DNA from: Zea mays
Taxonomy: Eukaryota > Streptophyta > Magnoliopsida > Poales > Poaceae
DNA: 64,000 bases
Direction: 5' to 3'
NCBI RefSeq assembly: GCF_902167145.1
Contig: NC_050099.1
Location: 238,960,588-239,024,587 of the forward strand
Of the stretch, positions 22,726 through 44,837 are shown one piece after another. A program made the position numbers and the translations under genes. The notes under the pieces are model-generated. The model saw only the letters and a list, made by a program, of their open reading frames with translations. It was not told where the DNA came from and did no database searches. Numbering within the stretch: position 1 is the stretch's first letter; each line of letters opens with the position of its first letter.

Positions 22726-23159
22726 TAAATTAAAGAACACACCTTTGACGAATCCAGTAAATCAAATAACACACCTTTGACGAATCCAATATTAACTAGT
22801 CATTTTATCGAAGGCGTTTTTTCGAGTCCTAACAAATCAAAAATCCACCTACCTTACCCCTGCTAATTACAATTCCACCCCTCCGAAACCATCAAACCAC
22901 ACACGAACCTAGATCGACCTGCTCGCTCTGCACACCTGGAACAACGTGTTCCTCGTCCCGAGAAGAGTCGAGGAAAAATCTCGCATTCGCAAACCAAGCA
23001 AATGGAGGCATGAGCTCCGCCGCCTCCCCGTCTCTCGCCGATCTCCCCCAAACCCTAGCCTCGACCTGACCGCCAGCGGGCCCGCAGGCCGGAGAAGGAG
23101 TCGGAGTCGCCCCCACCCACCCACCCTCTGCCGCGGGCGGGGAGCGGGCGGCGGACGAG
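22726..23159 (+). promoter_or_regulatory. PP2A gene promoter and 5' leader
   Basis: The region between the Helitron end and the PP2A start codon. It opens with a 31-base direct repeat (about 22726-22757 and 22758-22788, both containing acacacctttgacgaatcca). The last 300 bases turn sharply GC-rich towards the ATG and probably include the 5' UTR. I see no clear TATA box. Open frames on both strands here (22863-23159) are compositional. Confidence 0.5.
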
Positions 23160-35223
<12,064 letters not shown>

Positions 35224-35860
35224 TTGTGGTGGTGACCTTAACTTTCTGGTGTTTGATGCTCCTCTCTTCCGCAGCATCAGGGTATGTAGATCTTGTCCTT
35301 AGATATGGGTCCCATGTGCCCGGCCTTAACGTCTCCCTATTCTTTTGTTTGGAGATTTTGTTTCTGCTTCTCGATCTTGATACAAGATGTTAGAAGTTGA
35401 ATGCCAGTGTATTTTTTTCTTCCTGCTGTACGTCGACTTTGTATTATTTGTAGACAGGGAATGGAGGACGCAGTAGGAACGCCCCTGCTATGCTTTTGCT
35501 CATCACATCATCCGCGTGGCTGAATAAATTGCGTCCAGATGCGAAGGTTTTGGTTTGCAGCTTCCCCATCTGATGTGCCTAGTGCTGTGTAATGTTGGTT
35601 GGCGCCTTGCAGTTTCTACATGTGAATATGTGATGGCCAAAATGGTTTCATGGTGATTCTTATATCACTTATGGCAAATCAAGATTATTCAATATGTACA
35701 GATGACGCATAATCGGCAGTTCAACAGATCAGCTCTATTCATGCTTACATGATTTTGCTGTTGTATTGAGACGCGTGATGGAACATCTTGGCATGTGATG
35801 GGATCTAGCTGGCTAGAGGGAGTAAATAATCTATATTTTAAATGCTGTAAAGTAATAAAG
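35224..35860 (+). other. PP2A 3' UTR with possible intron
   Basis: Downstream of the stop codon, a candidate 3'-UTR intron runs from GTATGT (35282) to a T-rich stretch ending TAG at 35453. Possible poly(A) signals are AATAAA at about 35523 and 35855. No other gene is seen up to the copia fragment at 35945. Confidence 0.45.
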
Positions 35861-35944
35861 CAAGTGATGCAAAAGAAATACTTATACTAGCTCTATTTTA
35901 CTGTTTTATAATGAACATTGATTTGGCTGCATTTCACTATTCTA

Positions 35945-38129
35945 AAATGGGAGATGTCCACAAGTCACAGTGAATAAGATCAAAATTGTTAACCGCACGA
36001 GAAGTGGACGTACGGAACGGAAGGCGAACATGACGACTCAACTGACAAGCATGGCATAAAGGAGAGCTAGCATCTTTATTACACATGGGAACGATTGATG
36101 CGAGCTTGGAGAGGGACTCGTGGCCAGGGTGACCAAGACGACGATGCCAAAGTGACGGAGTGGGGCTGGCGATGAAGCTGTGTGCAGCAGGGAGGCACAG
36201 GGGGTATAGGGGCCTGGAGCTATTGCACCTGACGATCACGTTCCGAGATAGTAGATCCTTCACAGAGCAACCAGAGGGATCAAATTCAATGAAACAATTA
36301 TTATCGGTAGTAAACTGGTGAACGGAAATGAGGTTCTTAATAAGTTTAGGTGACACAAGAACATTGTTGAGATGTAAAGAACCATTTAAAGTAGTGGAGC
36401 CAGTGGAAATGACAGGAAGAAGCGAGCCGTCACTGACAATAATGGAAGAAGGTGCAGTAAGGGAGGGAGTTGAAGTATTGGATAGGGTACCGGCGTTGGA
36501 GGTCATGTGGGAGGTAGCACCGGTGTCGAAGTACCAGTCAGTCTGCTGGGGCGGAGTCAGGGACACAGTGCTGAAGGCGGATGCAAGGGACTGAGCGTCC
36601 CAAGATGGAGTAGTCGGCTGAGCCAGCATGCCGTGGGTAGCGCTTCCCTGCAAAGGGTCGGTCTGCAGAGTGTGCTGCAGAGGGGCGCCTCCCTGTCCTT
36701 GAAGAGCACCATGAACGTATTGCTGGGTCTGGTGGGCCAGCAGCGCCTGGTGAGGAGCGATGGAGACAGGAGCAGCGTAGAAAGCCTGTTGTTGCTGGGC
36801 CGTCGAAGGCAGCGGGGCCTGGTGCTGCGCCAGGAGACCTTGCTGCTGTTGTGGGGTCGGCGCCCGTGGGTCGGGCCACATCTGGATGGCCCCAGTCCAA
36901 GGATTTTGGAGGGAGGGCCACAGGCCGGAGGCACTCCCGTGCTGGCTGCCGGGACCAGTGTCAGGGAATGGAAGAATACCCTGGCGGCCTTGGCCACCCC
37001 TCTTGTTGCGACGGTTGGGGTGGCCGGAACGTGGAGCCGAAGGCGCCTTGTTGGAAGCAGCAGGAGCCTTGTTGGAGGCCGTCGAAGTCCCGCCTTGTGG
37101 AGGTTTGGTGGAGGTAAGCAGGGCGGCGGATGGAGAAGACGCACGATGGGCCATCGTGAGTTCCTCCAACAGGAGAGTGGCCCGGACGTCGTGGAACGTC
37201 GGAAAGGGGCGACCGAGGCGAAGATGACGGCCGATGTCGGAGAACCGGTCGCTGAGGCCGCACAGAACGTTGAGGACCAACGTCCGGTCGGTGACTGGTT
37301 CACCAAGATCACCGAGGGCATCTGCCATGGTTTTGAAACGGCGACATTAATCGGAGACAGGTAGATCACCTTGGACGAAGTGCCGGAACTGAGCGTTGAG
37401 GTGGAGGGCGCGAGTTTCCTGATTCTCGAGAAACTGATTCTCGAGAGTCAGCCAAGTGGTGCGGGCAGTGGCGCCGCGTTCCATGGCCATTTCAGCAAGG
37501 TCCGGGGAGATGGAGCCGGAGATCCAGGACTTGACAACGCAGTCCATGCGTGCCCAGTCGAGGAAGTGAGGCGCGGGAGTGTCGTCGAGGATGTGGCTGT
37601 CTAGGGAGTATTTGCTAGTGACAAGAAGGAACTCATCGCGCCAGCAGGTGTAGTTGTTGTTGGCGAGGTCGAGGACGACGTGAACGAGACTCCGGATGTT
37701 TTGCACAGCGACGGCCTGGGAGTGGAGGTTGACGATCGCAGCAGCCTCGTGAAGGAGGAGGGCGTCGTGGAGGCCCTTGTCAGCACCACCTGCTGGATCA
37801 GAGAGGTGGGACTGATTATCGTCGACAGGGCTGCCATCGGCGGCAGTCTGAGCAGCGAGGGCGCGCGCATGGGCTGCGCGCTCGAGAGCAGCGCGAACAC
37901 GTTCGGCGGCAACATCGCGCTCCTGGGCCGCGGTGGCCGCCTCCTGCTCTGCCTGAAGGGCTTGGGCGAGTGCAGCATCACGCCTGGCAGCAACTTGGAG
38001 GCGAGCTTCATGCTCGGCTGTGACCTGGGTTGCAGCGTCGTCAAGGAGGGGTGGCTGTTCCAGACCAGCCATGGCCAGGGGAGGGCGCTGCCTGGATGGC
38101 GCGCAGAGGGGAGAAAAGGGCGCAGCCAA
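35945..38129 (-). pseudogene. Copia gag-protease polyprotein, one stop
   Basis: The frame runs from ATG at 38129 to 35945. It is open except for one TAA at about 37344-37346, which falls between PVSD and CRRFKTMAD. Order: an Ala-rich coiled coil (residues 30-100), the gag core of the retrotransposon UBN2 type (YTCWRDEFLLVTSKY, TWLTLENQFLENQE, HDVRATLLLEE), a Pro/Gln-rich linker with many Q repeats, the protease active site WYFDTGATSHMT, and the pre-integrase zinc segment LWHRRLGHPGHESL with CHACQLSRH. I see no CCHC knuckle. Apart from the single stop and the 3' truncation it is well preserved, suggesting a fairly young insertion. Confidence 0.88.
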
Positions 38130-38207
38130 GAGGTGGCGCGCAGGGGGAGGGAAGCGGCGCAGCTAGAGGACTGTGCGCGAGGGCAGCGGAAGGAGGATAT
38201 GAACTTG

Positions 38208-39519
38208 TGAAAGTCGCCTAGAGGGGGGGTGAATAGGGCGAAACTGAAATTCTCAAAAATAATCACAACTACAAGCCGGGTTAGCGTTAGAAATATAAAT
38301 GAGGTCCGCGAGAGAGGGAGCAAAACAAATCGCAAGCAAATGAAGAGTGTGACACGCGGATTTGTTTTACCGAGGTTCGGTTCTTGCAAACCTACTCCCC
38401 GTTGAGGAGGCCACAAAGGCCGGGTCTCTTTCAACCCTTCCCTCTCTCAAACGGTCCCTCGGACCGAGTGAGCTTCTCTTCTCAAATCACTTGGGAACCA
38501 AACTTCCCGCAAGGGCCACCACACAATTGGTGCCTCTTGCCTTAATTACAAGTGAGTGTTTGATCACAAGAAGGAATCAAGAAAGAAAAGAAGCGATCCA
38601 AGCGCAAGAGCTCAAATGAACACTACAAATCACTCTCTCTAGTCACTTAATGCTTTGTGTGGAGTTGGGAGAGGATTTGATCTCTTTTGGTGTGCTTTGC
38701 AATGAATGCTAGCTCTTGTATAGTGGTTGGAAGCTGGAAAACTTGGATGCAATGAATGGTGGGGTGGTTGGGGTATTTATAGCCCCAACCACCAAAAGTG
38801 GCCGTTGGGAGGCTGTCTGTTCGATGGCGCACCGGACAGTCCGGTGCACACCGGACAGTCCGGTGCCCCCTGCCACGTCATCACTGCCGTTGGATTCTGA
38901 CCGTTGGAGCTTCTGACTGGTGGGCCCGCCTGGGTGTCCGGTGCACACCGGACATCTACTGTTCCTTGTCCGGTGTGCCAGTATGGGCACGCCTGCCATC
39001 TGCGCGTGCAGAGCGCGCATTAAATGCGCGGCAGAGAGCCGTTGGCGCGGAGATAGCCGTTGCTCCGGAGTCGCACCGGACAGTCCGGTGCACACCGGAC
39101 AGTCCGGTGAATTATAGTGGACTAGCCGTTGGAGTTTCCCGAAGCTGGCGAGTTCCTGAGGCCGACTTCCCTTGGCGCACCGGACACTGTCCGGTGTACA
39201 CCGGACAGTCCGGTGAATTATAGCCGAGACGCCTCTAGGAATTCCCGAAGGAGGCGAGTATGAGTCTGAGTCCCCCTGGTGCACCGGACATGTCCGGTGG
39301 CACACCGGACAGTCCGGTGCGCCAGACCAGGGGTGCCTTCGGTTGCCCCTTTTGCTCCTTTGTTGAATCCAAAACTTGGTCTTTTTATTGGCTGAGTGTG
39401 AACCTTTTACACCTGTATAATCTATACACTTGGGCAAACTAGTTAGTCCAAAGATTTGTGTTGAGCAATTCAACCACCAAAATATTATAGGAACTAGGTG
39501 TAAGCCTAATTCCCTTTCA
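38208..39519 (-). mobile_element. Reverse solo Sirevirus LTR, second site
   Basis: Begins tgaaagtcgcctagaggggg and ends ...ttccctttca, 1,312 bp, the complement of a Sirevirus LTR. ACTTG is duplicated on both sides (38203-38207 and 39520-39524). It contains at least ten copies of the CCGGACAGTCCGG palindrome (38828-39320) and the reverse TATA box within the hairpin GTGGTTGGGG...CCCCAACCAC (38764-38792). Open frames in it are not genes. Confidence 0.93.
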
Positions 39520-39526
39520 ACTTGAA

Positions 39527-39538
39527 CTCGTGATACCA
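39527..39538 (-). other. Copia primer binding site (Met-type)
   Basis: On the minus strand TGGTATCACGAG directly follows the LTR end (...CTATCA). It is complementary to the methionine-tRNA 3' end over its first eight bases. Confidence 0.7.
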
Positions 39539-39839
39539 TGATAGCAATATAATTGGTGTCTATATTGATTGATGAAGGAGGGAGTACAGGCGCACATATT
39601 TATAGAGGGACAGAGGGGTAGGAGATCTCAGGTTTATAGAAACAGTACCCTGAGATCTCCTGGAATGGAAGGAAACTATCTCTGCCCCTAAATGGGAGGA
39701 TTGAATCCATATCTTCCTATATGCGGCCGTAGCTTCCTATATGCGGCTGTAGCTAGAAAGGCAAGAATGCCTGCACATGTATGGTAGGGTATCCTGCGCT
39801 TATATGGCAGGAGACACATGTCTGATATATCAGCTAACA
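39539..39839 (-). repeat. 5' LTR of truncated copia element
   Basis: A 301-bp LTR reading on the minus strand from TGTTAGCTGATATATCAG to ...TTGCTATCA. It contains short repeated words (agcttcctatatgcggc twice, near 39730). The primer binding site follows at once. Confidence 0.8.
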
Positions 39840-40538
39840 GTTATCACAAGATAGATATAAATATGAACATAAATACAGTGGGATAACAATCAAATTGAAC
39901 AATCAAGGGAATGGGCACAATGATTTATCTTGATCCGGTCAAGTGAATGATCACAATGATCTATCATCGATGTTTAGTTACTTGTCGGCAACCAATGTCC
40001 TTGTGGTGACAAGTCTAAAGTAGTTGTTTCATGTGCTAATTGGTATCACATGTCAAGTTACCAATTGATCGCTCTAATAACTACATTAGAAAGACACTTC
40101 AACTAACCATGAATCCACTAGAGTTACTCTTTGTGAATCTCACATGAAAAATAAGCACGAGAGCCCCTTACAACTATTGAGCGTAACCAATGACAATTAC
40201 CAATAGCCGCTCAACGATCCCACAAATTGTGACTTCTAGGTGACGATAATCACAAAGAGCAACAAGAGAATAACCATTCTAGGCCGCTAAATTAATACCA
40301 CAAGATGCAAAAACTAAATATGATACATTATGAGCTAAAAATGACCCAAATGATGCAAGCGAGTGAAGTCTGTTTCTTAGCTCTCAAGAGGTGTACACAA
40401 GTGAATGGGGTGTCAGTTTTGGCTAGAGCTGGTAATAAGATATATTTATAGTCCCACAAAAATATAACTGTTACCATCTTGGTAGGTAGATTTTGGGAAC
40501 ATCGAACATGTTTGATGCACCACTAGTGCTCGCATGGA
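39840..40538 (-). mobile_element. LTR-like remnant, reverse
   Basis: No gene. Minus-strand reading shows a TATA-like GGACTATAAATATATC at about 40440-40455 followed by a leader-like AT-rich stretch, suggesting the downstream part of a reverse LTR. I could not find both ends. Its right edge is the hAT element at 40539. Confidence 0.3.
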
Positions 40539-40841
40539 TAGGGATGAAAACGAGATGGATACGGGCTGATAGTAGTTCATCATGTAACCTACCCTAATGT
40601 ATTTCAATCGGGTTCGGAATTGGATACAGATAGCTAGAAACAAGGTGGATACGGATACAAGAACCAGATATTTATTCAGACGAATAAGTGAAAAATACAG
40701 ATATTATTTGGTCGGATATCGGATACTTATCGAATAATACATGAATTGCTTATCATTCACTATAGTTTAGTTCGCATATAAAACAATTACAAACAAGCAT
40801 TGCATAGAACATCGATCGACATAACAATATAACAACATAAC

Positions 40842-42086
40842 TGAAAGGGAATTAGGCTTACACCTATTTTCCTAATTGATTTTGGTGGTTGAATTGCCCA
40901 ACACAAATAATTGGACTAACTAGTTTGCTCTAGTATATAAGTTATACAGGTGCCAAGGTTCACACTTAGCCAATAAAAAAACTAAGTATGGGGTTCAACA
41001 AAGAGAGCAAGGGACAACCGAAGGCACCTCTGGTCTAGGTCACCGGACTGTCCGGTGCACCAGAGGACTCCAACTCAAACTCGCCACCTTCGGGAATTTC
41101 CAGAGGCGCTCCGTTATAATTCACCGGACTGTCCGGTGCTCTAAGGAAGAGCGGCCTCAGGAACTCACCTGCCTCGGGAAACTGCAACGGCGGCTCCGCT
41201 ATAATTCACCGAACATGTTCGGTGTACACCGGACTGTCCGGTGTAACAGCGGGGCAACGACTACTTCGCGCCAACGGTCACCTACAACAACATTTAATGC
41301 GCGCCAGAGCGCGCAGAACTCAGGCACGCGCGTAGTGGCGCACCGGACACTCTACAGTACATGTCCGGTGCGCCACCGGACATCCAGGCGGGCCTAGAAG
41401 TTAGAGCTCCAACGGTCGAATCCCAACGGCTTTGGTGACGTGGCTGGCGCACCGGACTGTCCGGTGCACCATACGACAGTCAGCCCCACCAAACGGCTAG
41501 TTTGGTGGTTGGGGCTATAAATACCCCCAACCACCCACCATTCATTGCATCCAAGTTTTCCACTTCTCAACCACTTACAAGAGCTAGGCATTCAATTCTA
41601 GACACACCAAAGAGATCAAATCCTCTCCAATTCCACACAAGGCTTTAGTGATTAGCGAGAGAGATTTGTCGTGTTCTTTTGAGCTCTTGCGCTTGGATTG
41701 CTTCTTTTCTTTCTCACTTGTTCTTGTGATCAAAACTCCATTGTAATCAAGGCAAGAGGCACCAATTGTGTGGTGGCCCTTGCGGGGAAGTTTTGTTCCC
41801 GGTTTTGATTTGAGAAGAGAAGCTCACTCGGTCGGAAGGACCGTTTGAGAGAGGGAAAGGGTTGAAAGAGACCCGGTCTTTGTGACCACCTCAACGGGGA
41901 GTAGGTTTGCAAGAACCGAATCTCGGTAAAACAAATCCGCGTGCAACACCTCTTATTTGCTTGCGATTTGTTTTGCACCCTCTCTCCCGGACTCGATTAT
42001 ATTACTAACGCTAACTCGGCTTGTAGTTGTGTTTATATTTGTAAATTTCAGTTTCGCCCTATTCACCCCCCTCTAGGCGACTATCA
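40842..42086 (+). repeat. 5' LTR of Sirevirus copy 2
   Basis: A 1,245-bp LTR beginning TGAAAGGGAATTAGG and ending GGCGACTATCA. TATA box at 41516-41523 in the loop of the GTGGTTGGGG hairpin. Palindrome array at about 41040-41475. Two array units of 21 bp present in the 3' LTR are missing here. Confidence 0.94.
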
Positions 42087-42087
42087 A

Positions 42088-42100
42088 TTGGTATCAGAAC
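42088..42100 (+). other. Primer binding site, initiator-Met tRNA
   Basis: TTGGTATCAGAAC, one base after the LTR. It equals the copy-1 site except for one base (GAAC for GAGC). Confidence 0.88.
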
Positions 42101-42134
42101 TCGGTGCTTCATTAGAGCCTAACCGCTCGAAGTG

Positions 42135-44828
42135 ATGTCGGGAGATCACGCCAAGAAGGAGATGGAGACCGGCGAAAAGCCCACTACAAGCCACGGGAGC
42201 ACTTCATCGGAAGAGTCCCGCACCAAGAGGAAGGATAAGAAGAATGACTCCTCCAAAGGGAAGGAGAAGAGATCTTCTTCACACCACAAAGAGAAGAAGG
42301 AGAAATCCTCTTCCCACAAGCCGCATCGGAGTGGGGACAAGAAAAAGAGGATGAGGAAGGTGGTCTACTACGAGACCGATTCTTCATCGGCATCCACCTC
42401 CGGCTCCGACGCGGCGTCCGTCACTTCTAAGCGCCAAGAGCGTAAGAAGTATAGTAAGATTCCTCTACGCTACCCTCGCATTTCTAAACATACACCTTTA
42501 CTTTCCGTCCCATTAGGCAAACCACCAACTTTTGATGGTGAAGATTACGCTAGGTGGAGTGATTTAATGCGATTTCATCTAACCTCACTCCACAAAAGTA
42601 TATGGGATGTTGTTGAGTTTGGTGCACAGGTACCATCCGTAGGGGATGAAGACTATGATATGGATGAAGTAGCCCAAATCGAGCACTTCAACTCCCAAGC
42701 CACAACCATACACCTCGCCTCTCTAAGTAGAGAGGAATATAACAAGGTGCAAGGGTTGAAGAATGCGAAGGAGATTTGGGATCTACTCAAGACCGCGCAC
42801 GAGGGTGATGAACTCACCAAGATCACCAAGCGGGAAACGATCGAGGGGGAGCTCGGTCGCTTTCGTCTTCGCCAAGGGGAGGAGCCACAAGATATGTACA
42901 ACCGGCTCAAAACCTTAGTGAACCAAGTGCGCAACCTCGGGAGCAAGAAATGGGATGACCACGAGGTGGTTAAGGTTATTCTAAGATCTCTTATTTTCCT
43001 TAACCCTACTCAAGTTCAATTAATTCGTGGTAATCCAAGATATACACTAATGACTCCCGAGGAAGTAATCGGGAATTTTGTGAGCTTTGAATTTATGATT
43101 AAGGGCTCACGAAAGATCAACGAGCTTGACGGCCCCTCCATGTCCGAAGCACAACCGGTCGCATTTAAGGCGACGGAGGAGAAGAAGGAGGAGTCTACAT
43201 CAAGTAGACAACCAATCGACGCCTCCAAGCTCGACAATGAGGAAATGACGCTCGTCATCAAGAGCTTCCGCCAAATCCTCAAACAAAGGAGGGGGAAAGA
43301 TTACAAGCCCCGCTCCAAGAAGGTTTGTTACAAATGTGGTAAGCCCGGTCACTTTATAGCTAAATGTCCTATCTCTAGTGACAGTGACAGGGGTGATGAC
43401 AAGAAGGGGAGAAGAAAGGAGAAGAAGAGGTACTACAAGAAGAAGGGCGGTGATGCCCATGTTTGTCGGGAGTGGGACTCCGACGAAAGCTCTAGCGACT
43501 CCTCCGACGATGAGGACGCCGCCAACATCGCCGTCACCAAGGGACTTCTCTTCCCCAACGTCGGCCACAAGTGCCTCATGGCAAAGGACGGCAAAAAGAA
43601 GAAGGTTAAATCTAAATCCTCCACTAGATATGAGTCCTCTAGTGATGATAATGCTAGTGATGAGGAAGATAATTTGCGTACTCTTTTTGCCAACTTAAAC
43701 ATGCAACAAAAAGAGAAATTAAATGAATTAATTAGTGCCATCCATGAGAAGGATGATCTCTTGGACTCCCAAGAGGACTTCCTAATCAAGGAAAACAAAA
43801 AGCATGTTAAAGTTAAAAATGCTTATGCTCTAGAAATTGAGAAATGTGAAAAATTATCTAGTGAGCTAAGCACTTGCCATGAGACAATAGACAACCTTAG
43901 AAATGAAAATGCTAATTTGTTAGCTAAGGTTGATTCTCATGTTTGTAATGTTTCAGTTACCAATTCTAGAAATAATGATGATGATTTACTTGCTAGGATT
44001 GAAGAATTGAACTTTTATCTTGCTAGTCTTAGGATTGAAAATAAAAAATTGCTTGCTAAGGCTAAAGATTTTGATGTTTGCAATGCTACTATTTCTGACC
44101 TTAGAACTAAGAATGACATGTTACATGCTAAGGTTGTAGAATTAAAATCTTGCAAACCCTCTACATCTATCGTTGAGCATGTATCTATTTGTACTAGATG
44201 TAGAGATATTGATATTAATGCTATTCATGATCACATGTCTTTAATTAAACAACAAAATGATCATATAGCAAAATTAGATGCTAAAATTGCTGAACATAAC
44301 TTAGAAAATGAAAAATTTAAATTTGCTAGAAGTATGCTCTATAGTGGGAGACGCCCTGACATCAAGGATGGCATTGGCTTCCAACAGGGAGGCAATGTCA
44401 AACTTAATGCCCCTCCTAAAAGATTGTCTAATTTTGTCAAGGGCAAGGCTCCCATGCCTCAGGACAACGAGGGTTACATTTTGTACCCTGCCGGTTATCC
44501 TGAGAGCAAGATTAGGAGAATTCACTCTAGGAAGTCTCACTCTGGCCCAAATCATGCTTTTATGTACAATGGTGAGACATCTAGTTCTAGGCAACCAACC
44601 CGTGCTAAGTTGCCTAAGAAGAGAACTCCTAATGCATCAAATGATCATGACATTTCATTCAAAACTTTTGATGCATCATATGTGTTAACTAACAAATCCG
44701 GCAAGGTAGTTGCCAAGTTTGTTGGGGGCAAACACAAGGGCTCCAAGACTTGTGTTTGGGTACCCAAAGTTCTTGTTTCTAATGCCAAAGGACCCAAAAC
44801 CGTTTGGATACCTAAAGTCAAGAACTAA
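42135..44828 (+). CDS. Sirevirus gag, intact frame
   Basis: Open for 897 codons from ATG at 42135 to TAA at 44826-44828. The N-terminus (1-75) is rich in Lys, Ser and Glu. The capsid-like region follows (FDGEDYARWSDLMRFHL, LGSKKWDDHEVV), then a CCHC knuckle CYKCGKPGHFIAKC (about 43326-43367), an acidic Ser/Asp patch (DSDESSSDSSDDEDA), and a coiled coil with repeated LRNENANLLAK-type units (about 43690-44150). It ends in WVPKVLVSNAKGPKTVW. The product would form the cytoplasmic particle that packages element RNA. Pol follows in a different frame after about 10 bases, so a shift or separate translation would be needed. Known Sireviruses have such a large gag. Confidence 0.9.
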   Translation: MSGDHAKKEMETGEKPTTSHGSTSSEESRTKRKDKKNDSSKGKEKRSSSHHKEKKEKSSSHKPHRSGDKKKRMRKVVYYETDSSSASTSGSDAASVTSKRQERKKYSKIPLRYPRISKHTPLLSVPLGKPPTFDGEDYARWSDLMRFHLTSLHKSIWDVVEFGAQVPSVGDEDYDMDEVAQIEHFNSQATTIHLASLSREEYNKVQGLKNAKEIWDLLKTAHEGDELTKITKRETIEGELGRFRLRQGEEPQDMYNRLKTLVNQVRNLGSKKWDDHEVVKVILRSLIFLNPTQVQLIRGNPRYTLMTPEEVIGNFVSFEFMIKGSRKINELDGPSMSEAQPVAFKATEEKKEESTSSRQPIDASKLDNEEMTLVIKSFRQILKQRRGKDYKPRSKKVCYKCGKPGHFIAKCPISSDSDRGDDKKGRRKEKKRYYKKKGGDAHVCREWDSDESSSDSSDDEDAANIAVTKGLLFPNVGHKCLMAKDGKKKKVKSKSSTRYESSSDDNASDEEDNLRTLFANLNMQQKEKLNELISAIHEKDDLLDSQEDFLIKENKKHVKVKNAYALEIEKCEKLSSELSTCHETIDNLRNENANLLAKVDSHVCNVSVTNSRNNDDDLLARIEELNFYLASLRIENKKLLAKAKDFDVCNATISDLRTKNDMLHAKVVELKSCKPSTSIVEHVSICTRCRDIDINAIHDHMSLIKQQNDHIAKLDAKIAEHNLENEKFKFARSMLYSGRRPDIKDGIGFQQGGNVKLNAPPKRLSNFVKGKAPMPQDNEGYILYPAGYPESKIRRIHSRKSHSGPNHAFMYNGETSSSRQPTRAKLPKKRTPNASNDHDISFKTFDASYVLTNKSGKVVAKFVGGKHKGSKTCVWVPKVLVSNAKGPKTVWIPKVKN

Positions 44829-44837
44829 ACTTGTTTT

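Larger units (their letters stand above)
35945..39839 (-). mobile_element. 5' half of a copia element, truncated
   Basis: On the minus strand: 5' LTR (39839-39539), primer site, leader, gag and protease up to the start of integrase, where it stops abruptly at about 35945 after HCDLWTSP. The rest of integrase, reverse transcriptase, RNase H and the 3' LTR are missing. A reverse solo Sirevirus LTR (38208-39519) interrupts the leader. The left truncation is only about 700 bp past the PP2A stop codon. Confidence 0.85.

Noticed and set aside
36507..37364. 285-codon + strand frame opposite copia gag
   Set aside because: It is antisense to the well-supported gag/protease frame and has no domain.
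38828..39320. Regular palindromic repeats resembling a CRISPR-like array
   Set aside because: The repeats are imperfect LTR palindromes with irregular spacing in a plant nuclear genome, and the same array is in every Sirevirus LTR here.
38709..39539. 276-codon minus frame across the solo Sirevirus LTR
   Set aside because: It consists of translated palindrome repeats (CHRTCPVH-type peptides) of an LTR. Not a gene.
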